From: Lepidodermella squamata
Lineage: Eukaryota > Gastrotricha
DNA: 64,000 nucleotides
Assembly: GCA_047495785.1 (NCBI GenBank)
Contig: JBLDXI010000019.1
Coordinates: 3,286,001-3,350,000 of the forward strand
Direction: 5' to 3'
The translations under genes were made by a program, and so were the position numbers. The first letter of the stretch is position 1. Each line of letters begins with the position of its first letter. Below, in pieces: positions 1 through 11,637 of this stretch. The notes under the pieces are model-generated. The model ran no database searches. It was not told the origin of the DNA and worked only from the letters and a program-made list of their open reading frames with translations.

Positions 1-66
1 TATTAGCGAAAGTTGGTTATACACATGTACAAAAGAGTCTAGTTTTAACGGGGGATTGAAGATCTT

Positions 67-804
67 TTACGCAGGACTTGGAGAAGCTGTCTTATGCCTG
101 CTCCATTTGAATGCTTGCTTGAATTTCCCCCAAAGATTACCGAAGAACCCCGGCTTCAAACATCGAACCGCCGGCTCGATACTCGCCTCAATCATGTAGA
201 CGAGTGCCGCAGCTTGAAAAAAGTCGGCTGTTATTAATTTCGGGCCGAGATCTTCAAAAAAAATCTGGAAGATGAAGACAAACAACAATGGCATCCGAAC
301 TACCAAATAGATAGCCATTGACACGGCAGTCTGCTTAGCAAAGAAAAGTTCGCGGGCTTGCCACTTATTATGCATGTTGCGAAGGGTGCAAGCTGCAGTT
401 TCGACGCTAGTCGCATCGGCATTCGAGCTACCACTGAAACGGAGCTTAAGGGATCGAAATTTTTTGAAAATTATCCTGCAAATAACAATGATCTTTTTAG
501 ACCACTTTTCGCAACCTGGAATTGCAATTTTGCTCACCAGTTATTTTTTGCGATGAAGTATCCCGGCATAGCCATCGTGGTAGTGAAGTAGACGAGATTA
601 AGCACGGTTGTGTCGTAATTACCCAGTCTATAACCAAAGCTAGAACATAGCGCTAGACTCGATCCATTGCTGACCCGGCAGCCGGGACTCGATCGTCGTG
701 CGTCCAAGATCGGTATACCAGCCGATGAAATAAGGCCTAGGCTTATCATCGCCATTGCTAGAAAAGTTTGCCAATATCCACGATTGACTCAAAGAACTAC
801 TCAT
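67..804 (-). pseudogene. 7TM receptor gene A, internally deleted
   Basis: This is a member of the local three-exon 7TM receptor family. The start codon (802-804) opens the family N-terminus (residues SWILANFSSNGDDKPRPYF) and reads to the start of TM1. There, near 671-685, the sequence jumps straight to the extracellular loop 2 region (SNGSSLALCSSFGYRLGNYDTT). Compared with gene B, the stretch equivalent to about 4385-4886 is missing, so TM1-TM4 and intron 1 are gone and the frame is lost. The fused exon 1/2 is 538-804, and the second intron (476-537) keeps GT-AG ends. Exon 3 (67-475) still codes TM6, TM7 and the C-tail. B is its closest relative here. It cannot make a 7TM protein as read; a sequencing error is unlikely for a 500-bp loss. 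Confidence 0.82.
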
Positions 805-970
805 TTCTCATGACTTCAATTCTCTATTATATTTGCATTCATAAGCCTTTTGAGTGATAAAGTAACTGATGATCTCGCTTGAATGGCAGCAATTAGTCTA
901 TGTTATCTGAGATGTTGTCAATTATTGCTAAGACTCGAAACTATAATAGCTGAACTAATCGAAGCATGTA

Positions 971-1908
971 GGGTAAAGTGACCTAATGTGTCATAATTTC
1001 GCTACCTTTTTTTCGAGGCCCGATATCTACTCACCTGAGGGGTCCCGGCCCGATTTTTGTTGACAGGGACCTCAGTTAGGGTCTTGGCTTCGATAATCCG
1101 TCGAAAAAGTTCGACCCCGATGCCTATTGTGAGTGAGGCAGCTGGTGTTGTGACGCAAGAGACCGATTATGACAAATTAGGAGCCGGCGCCTATTTCGTC
1201 ATAATTTTTCGACCAACGGTCCTAATTGTCATAATGGGGTCTAGAGTTATTTTTTTGACCTGCCGTTATAGGATTAGGTAAATGCTCTATATTGTTTTTA
1301 ATCTAAATTTTATTGCTTTTTCGCTGTCAGAAGCACAATTTTTAGGAAATTTCTTCCAATTCGTAGTGATGTGATGACCCTTCAACTAAAATGCTCTGGT
1401 TAGAGTGCAATTTCTGTTTAGCTGTCATGAAAATAGGCTCCTATGCATGCTGTACATGCCGAATGGCCTTGGCCTAGTTTCCTAACACTAAATAAGGCTA
1501 AATAGGTCATCTAATATGCCTTATTTCGTTCTCGAACAGCTTAATTCGGTATCAGGAATTCTTTGGGGCATCCCTGGCTAGCAGAGGCCGACCATGTCAA
1601 ATTGGTATTGTTCGGAAATGACCCTATGGCGCTATCTCGAAACTAGTGAAACTGCAAATAAAACTGTACCTACCGAGTGCACTAAGATCCAAAGTTTTCG
1701 ATTCTGCCTCGATCTTAACGTAAATTTTGATGACGGATGGCATCAGCTTACCATGGTAGAGGAGCCAACCAATAGGATTTGGCATAATTTCCGTAGACTT
1801 GTCGATTATACTCAGACGAACTAAAACCCATTTAGGACCCCTCAGGTGAGTAGATATCGGCCTCGAAAAAAAGTAAGCGAAATTATGACACATTAGGTCA
1901 CTTTACCC
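971..1908. mobile_element. 938-bp TIR DNA element, TA target duplication
   Basis: The ends are about 75-bp inverted repeats (971-1046 and 1834-1908) starting GGGTAAAGTGACCTAATGTG and containing GTCATAATTTCGC. A TA dinucleotide flanks each side (969-970 and 1909-1910). The flank of paralogous gene B (about 5185-5240) aligns across both sides without the element, so it inserted after genes A and B diverged. The short ORFs inside are not convincing and no transposase is visible. TA duplication with TIRs suggests a non-autonomous Tc1/mariner-type element; the superfamily is an inference. Confidence 0.78.
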
Positions 1909-1910
1909 TA

Positions 1911-3060
1911 GGCAAAGATGATTATCACCACTACTCATCAACTTCTCTCTCAAGCATTTCGTTGCGTTTGAAAGGCGCCGCTTTCGAAATGATCTATCCA
2001 ATGATCGGCTGAGCGCGGGCCATCAGATAAAGAAAAAACGGCATTTAATTAGCTGATTCCCATTGCGAGCGCAACGGTTTGCGAGAATAGCAATAATGGA
2101 AATACTGTCACCTGGTAGCGATAATATAAATAATATATGGGTATTGTAAAAAGGAACTTGGAAAAAACGGGATGGAATAGAAATAAGGTGCTATTACTCA
2201 TTGAACAAATTTACGACTGCGTGCTAATGGCTAAAGCTAGGTTCACGGACTCAGCGACAAGTGTCGCGTGATAACGCGGGTGTATCGCTCGAAAAAAGCG
2301 ACGCGACACACACAGATAGTCGCGCAGATAGTGTCGCGCGACAAAGTATAGTTGCGGCTCAATTCCGGATTCCGAGTTTAATATTGTAGTTCCGTCCGTC
2401 CGGTGTTTGATCTTGAGCGGGCGGGCGGTTTACTATTACATATATCATATATTAGCTTTCTTGCCTCCAACTTGCCCTAAAACAGGCGATTTTCAATTTC
2501 GCGACGCGACACGCGACAAAATCCATTGTTCTTTTTTTTGCCCGCTGTTGCGCAACGGCCGGCCAGCACAAGAGATTTTTCACTCTTTTCCTGAATAATT
2601 ATCCTCTATCGTAAAAATATTTCCTTTCGCCTTTATAAAAATATATAAACCAGCTGCCCTCTTCTGGGCGAAATGGCTTCTTAAATAAATAAATAAATAA
2701 ATAAATAGCGGGTGGCCCCTGGGCACTCAAACCAGTGGCGGCCCCTTTTTTCTTTAAAAACTTAAAAACACAAGAATCACAAGTTTTTACTAGTATGATC
2801 ACATAACAGAGCGAGTCACAGACGTCAGAAACGCTTTTTGCGGAATTTCAGCTGGACGAAGGTGTCGATGATGTTATTAATGTCAGGAGCTTTTAGTATA
2901 TCTGATTCTAATGCCAGCAGCATGAGGTTAATAAGTTTAGTTTGACCTGTCGCGATGAACGGAGGTCTCCAGACAAGCATTTTGGGACAAGATGAGACAA
3001 CTCTCACCTATGGGGCATGACGAACTTTCTCTCTTCAAGCATGACGTCCCATCTGTAAGG
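1911..3060. other. Intergenic stretch with hairpin and AAAT microsatellite
   Basis: No gene is supported here. About 2258-2345 is rich in TGTCGC/GCGACA words that can fold into hairpins (for example GTGTCGCGT pairing with ACGCGACAC). An (AAAT)n run lies at 2682-2706. The GC-rich word recurs near 2500. This may be decayed transposon sequence, but no element boundary was found. Confidence 0.5.
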
Positions 3061-3104
3061 AGCGTCGGAAAGAAATATATAAATCGGCTTCTGTGCAACA
3101 CCCC

Positions 3105-3725
3105 GCTGAATTTTCACCAGAGAGATTGAGCGTTCGATATCTGTTAGCAGCTCCGATGCTGAGCTCGTCAGACGCACAATGCTCATCGTTTAGGACGAAG
3201 GACCCATGATGAGTCGGTGCACTATGAAAGCTGTAAACAGAACACTCCAAGACATCCGGAAGAACGACGTCCTTTTTAGTGGTAAGGTTACTTCCAACTC
3301 ATTTCTCCTTTAATAATACGTTGCTCACCGGGATTACGACGGTTATCGGCGGCAGTGCTTGCCTGTTTTACCAAAAGGCGATCGTCATAAAATCGTCGGG
3401 CAGTCTCTTTCCCGATCAGTTTTCTGGCATCGTGTGAAACAACTTACGCTGAGTCGAAACATGCGCGTCGTTACCGACACTGCCGTTGCCTCTTTCGCAC
3501 CGTGGTTGCTGACGGTTGGTGACAGTGTCGCTAAGAGACCTGATCAACAGCATCCTGATACCATTTCCCTCCCGGATCCGATTAAGTCTGTCGACAGGCT
3601 GTCGGACCTGATTATCTCCATTTATGGTGATGAGAAAAGTGGTACCGGAAAGCCTTTTGAAACGATTATTACTGATATATCCAATAAACAAGTACACCTC
3701 AATTCCTTTATTGGCAAACTTTGGT
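3105..3725 (+). pseudogene. Helitron/Pif1-type helicase relic
   Basis: Plus-strand translation resembles the helicase part of Helitron rolling-circle transposons. It runs SSSDAELVRRTMLIV, a stop, DEGPMMSRCTMKAVNRTLQD, then after a damaged patch LPKGDRHKIV, QLTLSRNMRV and FAPWLLTVGD, ending with ISLPDPIKS and IISIYG. These match the order DEGPM / LP-G / NMRV / wLL-iG / IYG of Pif1-like helicases. The stop at about 3190-3192 replaces the usual Trp before Asp-Glu, and more stops fall at 3300-3320. There is no Rep nuclease or N-terminal Walker A region. Only about 200 residues of a protein normally over 1000 long remain, so it is a dead fragment between receptor genes A and B. A decayed host Pif1 copy is the alternative. 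Confidence 0.7.
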
Positions 3726-3782
3726 CATATAATAGTACAAAAGACTTTATTTTTATTTTTGATTTATGTATTAGAATTTTTT

Positions 3783-5014
3783 TTACGCAGGACTTTGAAT
3801 TGTCTGATGCCTGCTCAATCCAAATGCTTTCTTGAATTTCCCGCAAAGATTATCGTAGAATCCTGGCTTCACACATCGAACCGCTGGCTCGATACTCGCC
3901 TCAATCATGTAGACGAGTATTGAAGCCTGAACAACGTCGGCTGTTATCAATTTCGGGCCGAGATCTTCGAATAAAATCAGGAAGATGAAAACACAAAACA
4001 TTGGCATCCTAACTACCAAATAGATAGCTAATGACACGACAGTCTGCTTAGCAAAAAAGAGTTCGCGGGCTTGCCAGTTATCATGCATGTTACGAAGGGT
4101 GCTAGCTGCAGTTTCGACGCTAGCCGTATCAGCATTTGGGCTAACACTAAAGCGGCGTTTGAGGGATCGAAATTTTTTGAAAATCATCCTTCAAATAAAA
4201 ATAACTTTCTTTACTGCTTTTCGAAATCGGCAATTTCAACTGCTTACCAATTATTTTTTGCGATAACGTATCCCGGCACTGCCATCGTGGTAGAGTAGTA
4301 GGCGAGATTAAGAAAAGTAGTGTCGTAATTCCCCAGTCTATAACCAAAGCTAGAGCACAGCGCTATACTCGATCCATTGCTGACTCCAGGAATTGCGACA
4401 TTCTCCAGGCTGAAGACCTTCATCGGGTAGAAAAATATTGTTGACCAAAGCAGGCTGCTTAAAAAGAGTCCGCATACGGCGAGAAGGGCTACCTGCTTTG
4501 TTATTATGATTAGGAAATTTATCATATGAAATATGGAATTTCTTACGCGTTTTGAATTTGCTGAAGACGCGCGTCCATCTGACATGAGACACAGCCGCCT
4601 TTCATAGGTGATTAGCATGAACAGCCAGGGCGCATTGGAGCCGATGAGATACATGAGAAATTGCAAAACTAAGCAAGTTTCAGCGCTTCCATCTTGCCAA
4701 GAACCTGACTTCAGGTTAAGTCCGATTAATATTGTGTAAATAACTGCATTTATAGAACTTGCGCCTCCGAGGAGAGAAATCAAGATCAAGAAATCGCGAC
4801 GGACTCCTCTTTGGTAGTAGACAACGGAGTTCCATACGCTGGCGACAATTGCGAGTAAAGACGCTATTGCAAAGGCCAGGAAAAACGGCAGCCGGAACTC
4901 GATGGTCGTGCGTCCAAGATCGGTATACCAGCCGATGAAATAAGGCCTTGGCTTATCATCGCCATTGCTGGTAAAGTTTGCCAGAATCCACGATTTACTC
5001 CAAGAGATATTCAT
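3783..5014 (-). CDS. Class A-like 7TM receptor, gene B (372 aa)
   Basis: Three exons are 4547-5014, 4248-4492 and 3783-4188, with introns of 54 bp (phase 0) and 59 bp (phase 2). The join gives 372 residues and seven hydrophobic segments. The N-terminus is short, has no signal peptide and carries an N-glycosylation site (NFTS). TM1-TM2 contains WNSVVYY-RGVRRD. TM3 ends in TYERRLCL, a variant of the class A D/ERY motif. A Cys before TM3 and one in loop 2 (LCSSFG) can form the usual disulfide. TM6 has VRMP, and TM7 has EPAVR where NPxxY is expected. The first intron is a multiple of three with no stop, so unspliced RNA also stays open. It is probably a chemosensory or peptide receptor on the cell surface; the ligand is unknown. 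Confidence 0.85.
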
Positions 5015-5439
5015 CTCTTATGGCAGTACTTATTCTTTATTTTATTGAATGATGAAGTAGTTGTAAGATCTCGCTCAAATATTAAAAAGTAGTTCATGAC
5101 GTTATCTGAGATGTTGAAAATCAATGCAACGTGTCGGAACGCTACTAACTAACTAACTATGTTTACTAACTTTACTGAACTTCGAAGCATTGGTAAGCTT
5201 ATAATCATCACCGCTCACTACTCATCTTTTCCTCTTCCATGCATTTCCATACCCTTGGAAATCAATACTTATTCGGCTAAGACAAAGATGAGATAGCTAA
5301 TGAGCTCATGGAAAGAGAAGTTTCGAACTGCGACTTGCTAGCCAAATTTCTAGGATATGAAAGCAGGGAACTTGGGGAATTAAGAATTAGGGCACACTAA
5401 GTTGGTTTTTTTTTAGAGTTGAAAGTTCGGATGAATGTT
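5015..5439. other. Intergenic region between receptor genes B and C
   Basis: No coding signal is seen. Positions 5090-5240 align with the region upstream of gene A (830-970 joined to 1911 onwards), showing that the A and B promoters share descent. Confidence 0.55.
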
Positions 5440-6686
5440 TCAGTGCAGGACTGTTAAGCAGATGGATTCTGCCTTTTCCGTTTGAATATAGCCAATAATC
5501 TGCCGATTTTTTACCTTGATGAAGCCATCGAAAGTTTCCTGGCTCAAGCAGCGAAGGGCAGGACTAATGCTACACTCGAGCGTGTACACCAGTGCCAAAG
5601 ACTGATAAACATCTGCTGTTATCAGCTGTGGCCCGAGGTCATTGAAAAATATTCCCAGTACCAGCATGACGATAACAGGAAAACGGGCTGTGAAATACAA
5701 AGCCAGCGAAATCAAAGTTTGCTTTAGAAAGAACAGCTCGCGGACTTTCCAAGCCTCATGAATGGCTGCGGTGGTACCACCCGATGAGCTGGAAGAACCA
5801 ACATCGGAAATACGGGGACCAAGCCTACCCCAGCTAGTAGTTCTCCGCTTTAATGATCTGAAAATGAGCCTGAAATGGGGCGTTAAGACTGAGAGTAAGA
5901 AAAAAGCACGCTTTTACCAGTTATTGTAGAATATGAAGTAACCAGGGACTCCAACGACCACAGTGTAGTATGCAACAAGTAATAGACTTGTATCATAATC
6001 TCCCAGACGGATTCCAAAGACGCTGCACAATCCTATGGCTGAGTCGTTGTTCAACCCTGATACAACGATATATCGCAATGAATAAGCCTGGAATGGGTAA
6101 AAGTACAGCGTTGACCAAATTAGAACATACATGACCACACAGCAATGGTAGCAAGCACAATCTGCATTAAATAAAACATTTTAACACTTTTAAAAGGAAA
6201 GGAGTTTACTCTTTTCGAATTCACTGATCGAGCATGTCCATCAGATGACAGGCAGAGTCTTCTTTCGTAGCTTATAAGCATATACAGCCATGGGGTCATC
6301 GAACCAGTGAAAACGATGCTAAACTGAAGAAAAGAACAAGCGACGTAGCCGGCCTCCCAAAATCCAGTATTAAGGTCGAGACCAAACAAAATCGCATAGA
6401 CTACGGCTAGCAGCGAATTCGATGCTCCCAAAGCCGAAATTAAGACAAGGAAGTCCCGGCGAACTCCTCGCTTGTAATAAACCACCGAGTTCCCTATGCT
6501 TGCGGCAGATGCTAGAATAGTTGCGCTGATGAACAGAATTAACATCGGCATTCGAGATTCCGCGCTCCTTCGGCCGAGGTTGTGATACCATCCAATGAAG
6601 TAAGGCCTCGGCCTCACGTCACCATTCTCTGTTATGTTCGCTAAGACCCACGAGCGCCCGATGCTGTGTAAACCTGAATAATTCAT
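5440..6686 (-). pseudogene. 7TM receptor gene C, 1-nt deletion in TM4
   Basis: This is a family member with exons 6210-6686, 5918-6161 and 5440-5869 and introns of 48 bp each, both GT-AG. The start is set by homology at 6684-6686 (MNYSGLHSIGRSWVLANITE); a longer open frame reaching 6746 has no family match. TM3 ends in SYERRLCL, and TM7 ends in SISPALR. Exon 2 is 244 nt where every intact paralogue has 245. The missing base lies near 6130-6140 in TM4 and brings a stop (TAA) soon after. With one base restored, all exons would be in phase. It is most likely a recent pseudogene; a single-base assembly error would also explain it. Confidence 0.78.
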
Positions 6687-7624
6687 CACGTTCGGACTTT
6701 TTATTTTGATTAAAACCTTCACTTTTCGCTCTAGTATCTTTGACACAAATTAGACACGTTTCCAATTAGGTTTCGAGATCGCAGTGCTGCACAGATGTGG
6801 CGCCTACAGGCATTTCCCAGACAGGCAATGTGTGTTGAAAAGATAAAATGTCCTTTGGTATCATTTACGTTAGGTGAAAAAATAAAGCTTTATATTTAAT
6901 TAATATACCGTATCTTCTCGAAGAGCATCGAAGCAGCGAAGACAAAACATAACTCATATTTCATTCATTCTTTCATATATCGCATAATATATATCGATCA
7001 ACGTGTGCGAATGTAAAAGCTTTTCGTAATGAACCTCTACAACTTATAGTTTGATGTAAACCCTTCTACATTTCCACACGAAGCGATTGAACTGTTAGGG
7101 ATGATCCCCACCGTCCCTAGCGATATTTCGCTCTCCAAGCTCAACGATCTCAGCTCAGAGAAAGACACAAGCCTGACTTTACTAAAACCAAACTAAACCC
7201 TGCTGGAATTACCGATGACTTTATTACTAGGTATTATTATTTTTTTGATCAATTCAAGACAATCATATAGCATTTCTACATAGCTTCCATCATCTTTTGT
7301 TATAAACGTTGAGCTTTAATCTTAGCATCATACAGAATGGTTCATTGCCAAAACTACAAGAAGGAGGGGTTATAAGCTCGACCTTATAAGCTTAGAACAG
7401 AATTAGTGATTCGCAGAAATGTTTTTCTGTGTTGTCGCAAATTTTTCCGCTTCTGTGCAGCTGCATCTCTTTTATCTAGCCATCATTCAAGATTCAGGAT
7501 GCGATTGGATGACGCTATATTATGATGGATCTTTATTCCTGAGATCCTATATTTACCCCCTGATATTCAATGAAGTTCAAAAAAATCGGTCATCAGTAAT
7601 AAGAGGCTACCAGGCTTTTCAAAT
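6687..7624. other. Intergenic region between receptor genes C and D
   Basis: It is AT-rich with no credible gene. The plus-strand ORF at 7419-7643 lacks any recognisable family feature and overlaps the end of gene D. Confidence 0.5.
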
Positions 7625-8871
7625 TCAAACTGCCACAGTCTGACTGATCCGTTTACATACGAAAAACCATCTGCCAATTTTTAACTTGAATAAATCTCTG
7701 AAAAACCCAGGCCTCAGGCTACGAAGGGCTGGGCTGATGCTGCACTCCAACGTGTAAACCAGCACTAAAGACTGGTAAACGTCGGCTCTGATAAACTTCG
7801 GCCCAATGTCGTCGAAAAACATCGCCAATACTAGAACAATGACAACAGGAAAACGGGCTGTGAAGTACAGTGCTAGAGAAATCAGAGTTTGTTTCACAAA
7901 GAACAGCTCCCGTGTCTGCCATCTAGTTCGAATTTGACCAGCTGAAGATTTGGAAGGGTCCGCAGGAGATACTCTGCTTCTCAGCCTACGCGATCGGCGT
8001 GAGCTTCGCATCATATATCGAAACTTTCTTAATATGAGCCTGCAACATAACAGAGGTTAAGGCGGCTTAATTTCAGTTAAATAATAACTCCACACCAGTT
8101 ATTGTAGATTGCGAGACAACCGGGAACACAAACGACGATGGCGTAGTAAACAAGGAGTAAACTATTTGTATCATAGTTTCCGAGACGATGGCCAAATACA
8201 CTACACAATGGAACAGCCGTGCCGTTGTTCAACCCGGGAACAAAGACTTCTCTCATGGAAAACGTTTGAAACGGATAGAAGAACAAAGTTGACCACATTA
8301 ATACATAAAGAAGCATCCCCACAATGGCAGCAATTACAATCTGTGATTCGGAACGAATTTAGACCTTATTCAGGACGGGAAAAAAGGATCTTACTCTTTT
8401 GGAATGTTTTGCAGAACCATACTCACCGGAGAACAAGCAAAGTCGCCTCTCGTAGCTTATCAGCATATAAAGCCACAAACCAAATGATCCAGTTGAAATC
8501 ATGCAAAACTGCAATGCCGTACACGCTGCATTTCCAGCATCCCAAAATCCAGTCTTAACAGTGAGCCCAATCAAAGCTGTGAAAAGGGCGGCTAGCAATG
8601 AGTTTGCAGCGCCTAAAATCGAAATCAGCACGAGCAAGTCCCGGCGAACACCTCGCTTGTAATAAACCACTGAGTTCCATAGGCTTGCGGCAGTTACCAG
8701 AATTGTTGCGATGACGAACAGAACAAACATTGGCATTCGAGATTCAAGACTCGTCAGTCCGAGATTGTGGTACCATCCAACGAAGTATGGTCTGGGCTTC
8801 TCATCGCCGTTTTCTGTCAGGTTTGCAAGAACCCATGATCGTCCAATGCTATCTAGAAAAGAAAGATTCAT
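7625..8871 (-). CDS. Class A-like 7TM receptor, gene D (378 aa)
   Basis: Exons are 8395-8871, 8096-8340 and 7625-8039 with introns of 54 bp (phase 0) and 56 bp (phase 2), all GT-AG. The spliced frame is open for 378 residues. The N-terminal signature is SIGRSWVLANLTENGDEKP. TM1-TM2 contains WNSVVYYKRGVRRD and LGAANSLLA, TM3 ends in SYERRLCL, loop 2 has PLCSVFGHRLGNYDT, TM6 has ARFP and TM7 ends SISPALR. The cytoplasmic segment before TM6 is Arg/Ser-rich (RSSRRSRRLRSR), a plausible G-protein or arrestin contact. It is closest to genes C and G. This is an intact-looking receptor of unknown ligand. Confidence 0.86.
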
Positions 8872-9709
8872 CGCATGCCTTTTGATCGCATGACTGGGAT
8901 GATTTCAGCACCTTATTGTAATAACACTCGAAGTCCAGCCCTCTGCGAGGGAATAAGTCACTTTTTCAATCAGCAACTCGTCAGCTGACTATTCATTAGT
9001 ATTGCTCTTAATACATATTTTATACTTATTTTTTGGATTTACACAATTTTCCCTAAAATGTATTGCCCGCGATCAATTAAGTTCCGCGTAACGATAATTT
9101 TCTTTCAGTACGATATTGCATTTTAGATGGTATCGTCATTAATGAGAAGCGACAGCGAACAACGTTGCTTCAGTTTGTTATAAGGTACAGAGAGAATTCG
9201 GCTAAAATGCCGGGGCAAGAATCATTGCATGTTTTCGAAAATGCCACTGCCAGTAATAAACCCTTGTCTCTAATAATTATACTTAAAAACAATAGGGCTT
9301 AGAGAAATGGGTTATTTATATTTTTATTCATAATTGATCACAGATCACAGTAAAAAATGGTTTTCGCATCAAAGTACCTATGGAAAGCTCCTAATGCATA
9401 CCTGGGCTTTTTAATTGTTGACAAGTAGATCAACTTTGACGAAAAGCTTTGCACTCGCTTAATAAGATCTGTCATCTTCGAGGCAGCATTCCATCTCAAT
9501 TTCGCAATTTCGTCCAGTTTACACGCGCACCTTTACCTAATGATTCAGAACAGTATATCCTCATTGCTACGATTTGTTGACGAACAGTTTCCGATAATGC
9601 TCAACACATTCTCTAGACAAAGGAAATCAGAGGTGCACCAAATTCACTGAACTCGAATTATTTATTCATATCAGTTTCACGTAATAGCAGCCTTGTTACG
9701 CAATACTTT
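8872..9709. other. Intergenic region between receptor genes D and E
   Basis: Nothing beyond AT-rich sequence was recognised. The poly(A) signal and 3' UTR of gene E and the promoter of D should lie here. Confidence 0.5.
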
Positions 9710-10949
9710 TCACGCTTGAGTGACAGCATTCCGTTTAAAAGGCAATTTCATCCTATCTATAAATTTGCCAAAAAAACCGGGCTTCAAACTTCGAACCGCT
9801 GGTTCAATACTCGCCTCGATCATGTATATCAGCACAGCAGCTTGATATACATCAGCAGTTACCAATTTCGGGCCAAGATCTTCGAAAAACACGAGGAGAA
9901 CGAAAACAACCAACAGCGGCATGCGAACTGTCGAATAAATCAGCAAAGACAGGAGCGTTTGCTTAGCGAAAAACAATTCGCGGGTTTGCCAGCTTTCCTG
10001 CATCACATTCCGCATTGTGCTCGTTGTTTGAGCAGTATCCACGCTTGTCGCATCTAACTTTGAAGCATTTGCGAACCGTAGTTTAATGGATCGAAATTTC
10101 ATAAAAATAACCCTGTCAACGTTGGGCGTTGGGTTAATTTGACTGACTCGTTTAAAAAAAAATCTTACCAATTATTCCTAGCAATAGCGTATCCTGGCAA
10201 GCCGATGGCTACTGTGTAGTAAATCAAGTTCAGCAATGTCGTATCGTAGTTTCCCAACCTATAGCCGAAGGTAGAGCACAGCGGTACACTCGATCTGTTG
10301 TTTGATCCTGGAATAACGACTAGCTGCAGGCTAAAGGCTTGTATCGGATAGAAGAATATAGTTGTCCATAGCAGCGAGCAAAATAGCAGACCTACGATTG
10401 CAAGTATAGCGACCTGAGTGTAAAATTTAGATTTTGAAAAATATGCCTCAGCTTTACCTCAAGAAGAAGTTATGTTCTCACCCTTTTCGAATTAGCAGTA
10501 GAAGCAAGTCCATCAGACATGAGACACATGCGCCTTTCGTAACTGATCAGCATGAAAAGCCACGGTGTGTATGAGCCACAGAGATACATGAAAAATTGCA
10601 ACAAGAGACAAGTTTGCTGATCAGCTTTCCAATAGCCCAATTCAACGTTGAGGCCCATTATAATTGCGTAAATAACTGCTACTATAGAACTTGCGCCACC
10701 AAGCAGTGAAATCAGGATCAAGAAGTCGCGACGGACTGCCCTTTTGTAGTAGAGGACGGAGTTACAAATGCTAGCGACGACAGCAAGCAGGGAAGCAATG
10801 ACGTAGACGATGAAAATCTCGAGCCGCGACTCGACCGTGTCACGGCCGAAGTCATTATACCAGCCGATGAAATAGTTTCTGGTCCTATCGTCGCCATTGC
10901 TCGAAAAGTTCGCAAGAATCCATGACGTGCCTAATGAATGGTTCGGCAT
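9710..10949 (-). CDS. Class A-like 7TM receptor, gene E (371 aa)
   Basis: Exons are 10482-10949, 10169-10413 and 9710-10112; introns are 68 bp (phase 0) and 56 bp (phase 2) with GT-AG ends. Exon 2 has no Met near its start but is fully open, coding TM4 (VAILAIVGLLFCSLLW), loop 2 (PLCSTFGYRLGNYDTT) and TM5. TM3 ends SYERRMCL; exon 3 has TM6 with VRMP and TM7 ending SIEPAVRSLKPGF. It is closest to genes A and B. The protein of 371 residues has no signal peptide and a glycosylation site at NFSS. It is probably a functional surface receptor. Confidence 0.86.
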
Positions 10950-11637
10950 GCTTGTATCTCTCTCAATTTTCAGAAATGCATGCCTTTCTGACGGAATCTT
11001 CTATAGGGCGAGAAAGTTAGTTTGTCCATGCTGTTCTCGATGTAATTTGAGCTGAAGTGGGATTGATCAATGCATTCGACTTGATAACTTTGTAATATAA
11101 GCGGGAAAATTTATACTCTTCTATTGCATCAAGCCGATGTCGAAAGATGTGTCATGGCAAAGTTTCTACGTCAGAACAGGCTCCGCGTTTTAGGTGAAGA
11201 AACTAATTTGCTACGAAAATTAATCACGGTACTAAGAAGATGCATGGAATTCTTGAGATATGAAACCCCTACTTTCAAATCATTTGTCACAAAATCGTCA
11301 TCGTCTCACAGCACTCCTCGCATGATCGGTCAAAGGCAATCACGAGCTGTTAACTGTTAACGTGAAACCTCCCTCACAAACTGGCAATAGTCTTACATAC
11401 ACTATAAACTGAGAAAATAATGACAAGAGCTCCAGTTAGATGAATGGGACAGAATCTTCCTTTTGCCCTCACTGCACAGTACACCACTATAGAAAATTCG
11501 AACAGAAAATAATCTGCTACGCTATCTGCGATCCGCGCGTTATTCCAGGGCTTAAGGTCTGCCAAACCCGATAACCAACATTCACCAATCTAGATTGCCC
11601 TTGAAATGGGTCGACTTTACATATTAAGCTACTGAAT
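10950..11637. other. Intergenic region between receptor genes E and F
   Basis: No gene is supported. The ORFs at 11124-11360 and 11374-11565 have no family features and biased low-complexity composition. Confidence 0.5.

Noticed and set aside
3359-3835. Intact host gene of 158 residues
   Set aside because: Only the first ~120 codons match a helicase, upstream helicase sequence is in a broken frame, and the tail runs into receptor gene B's antisense strand.
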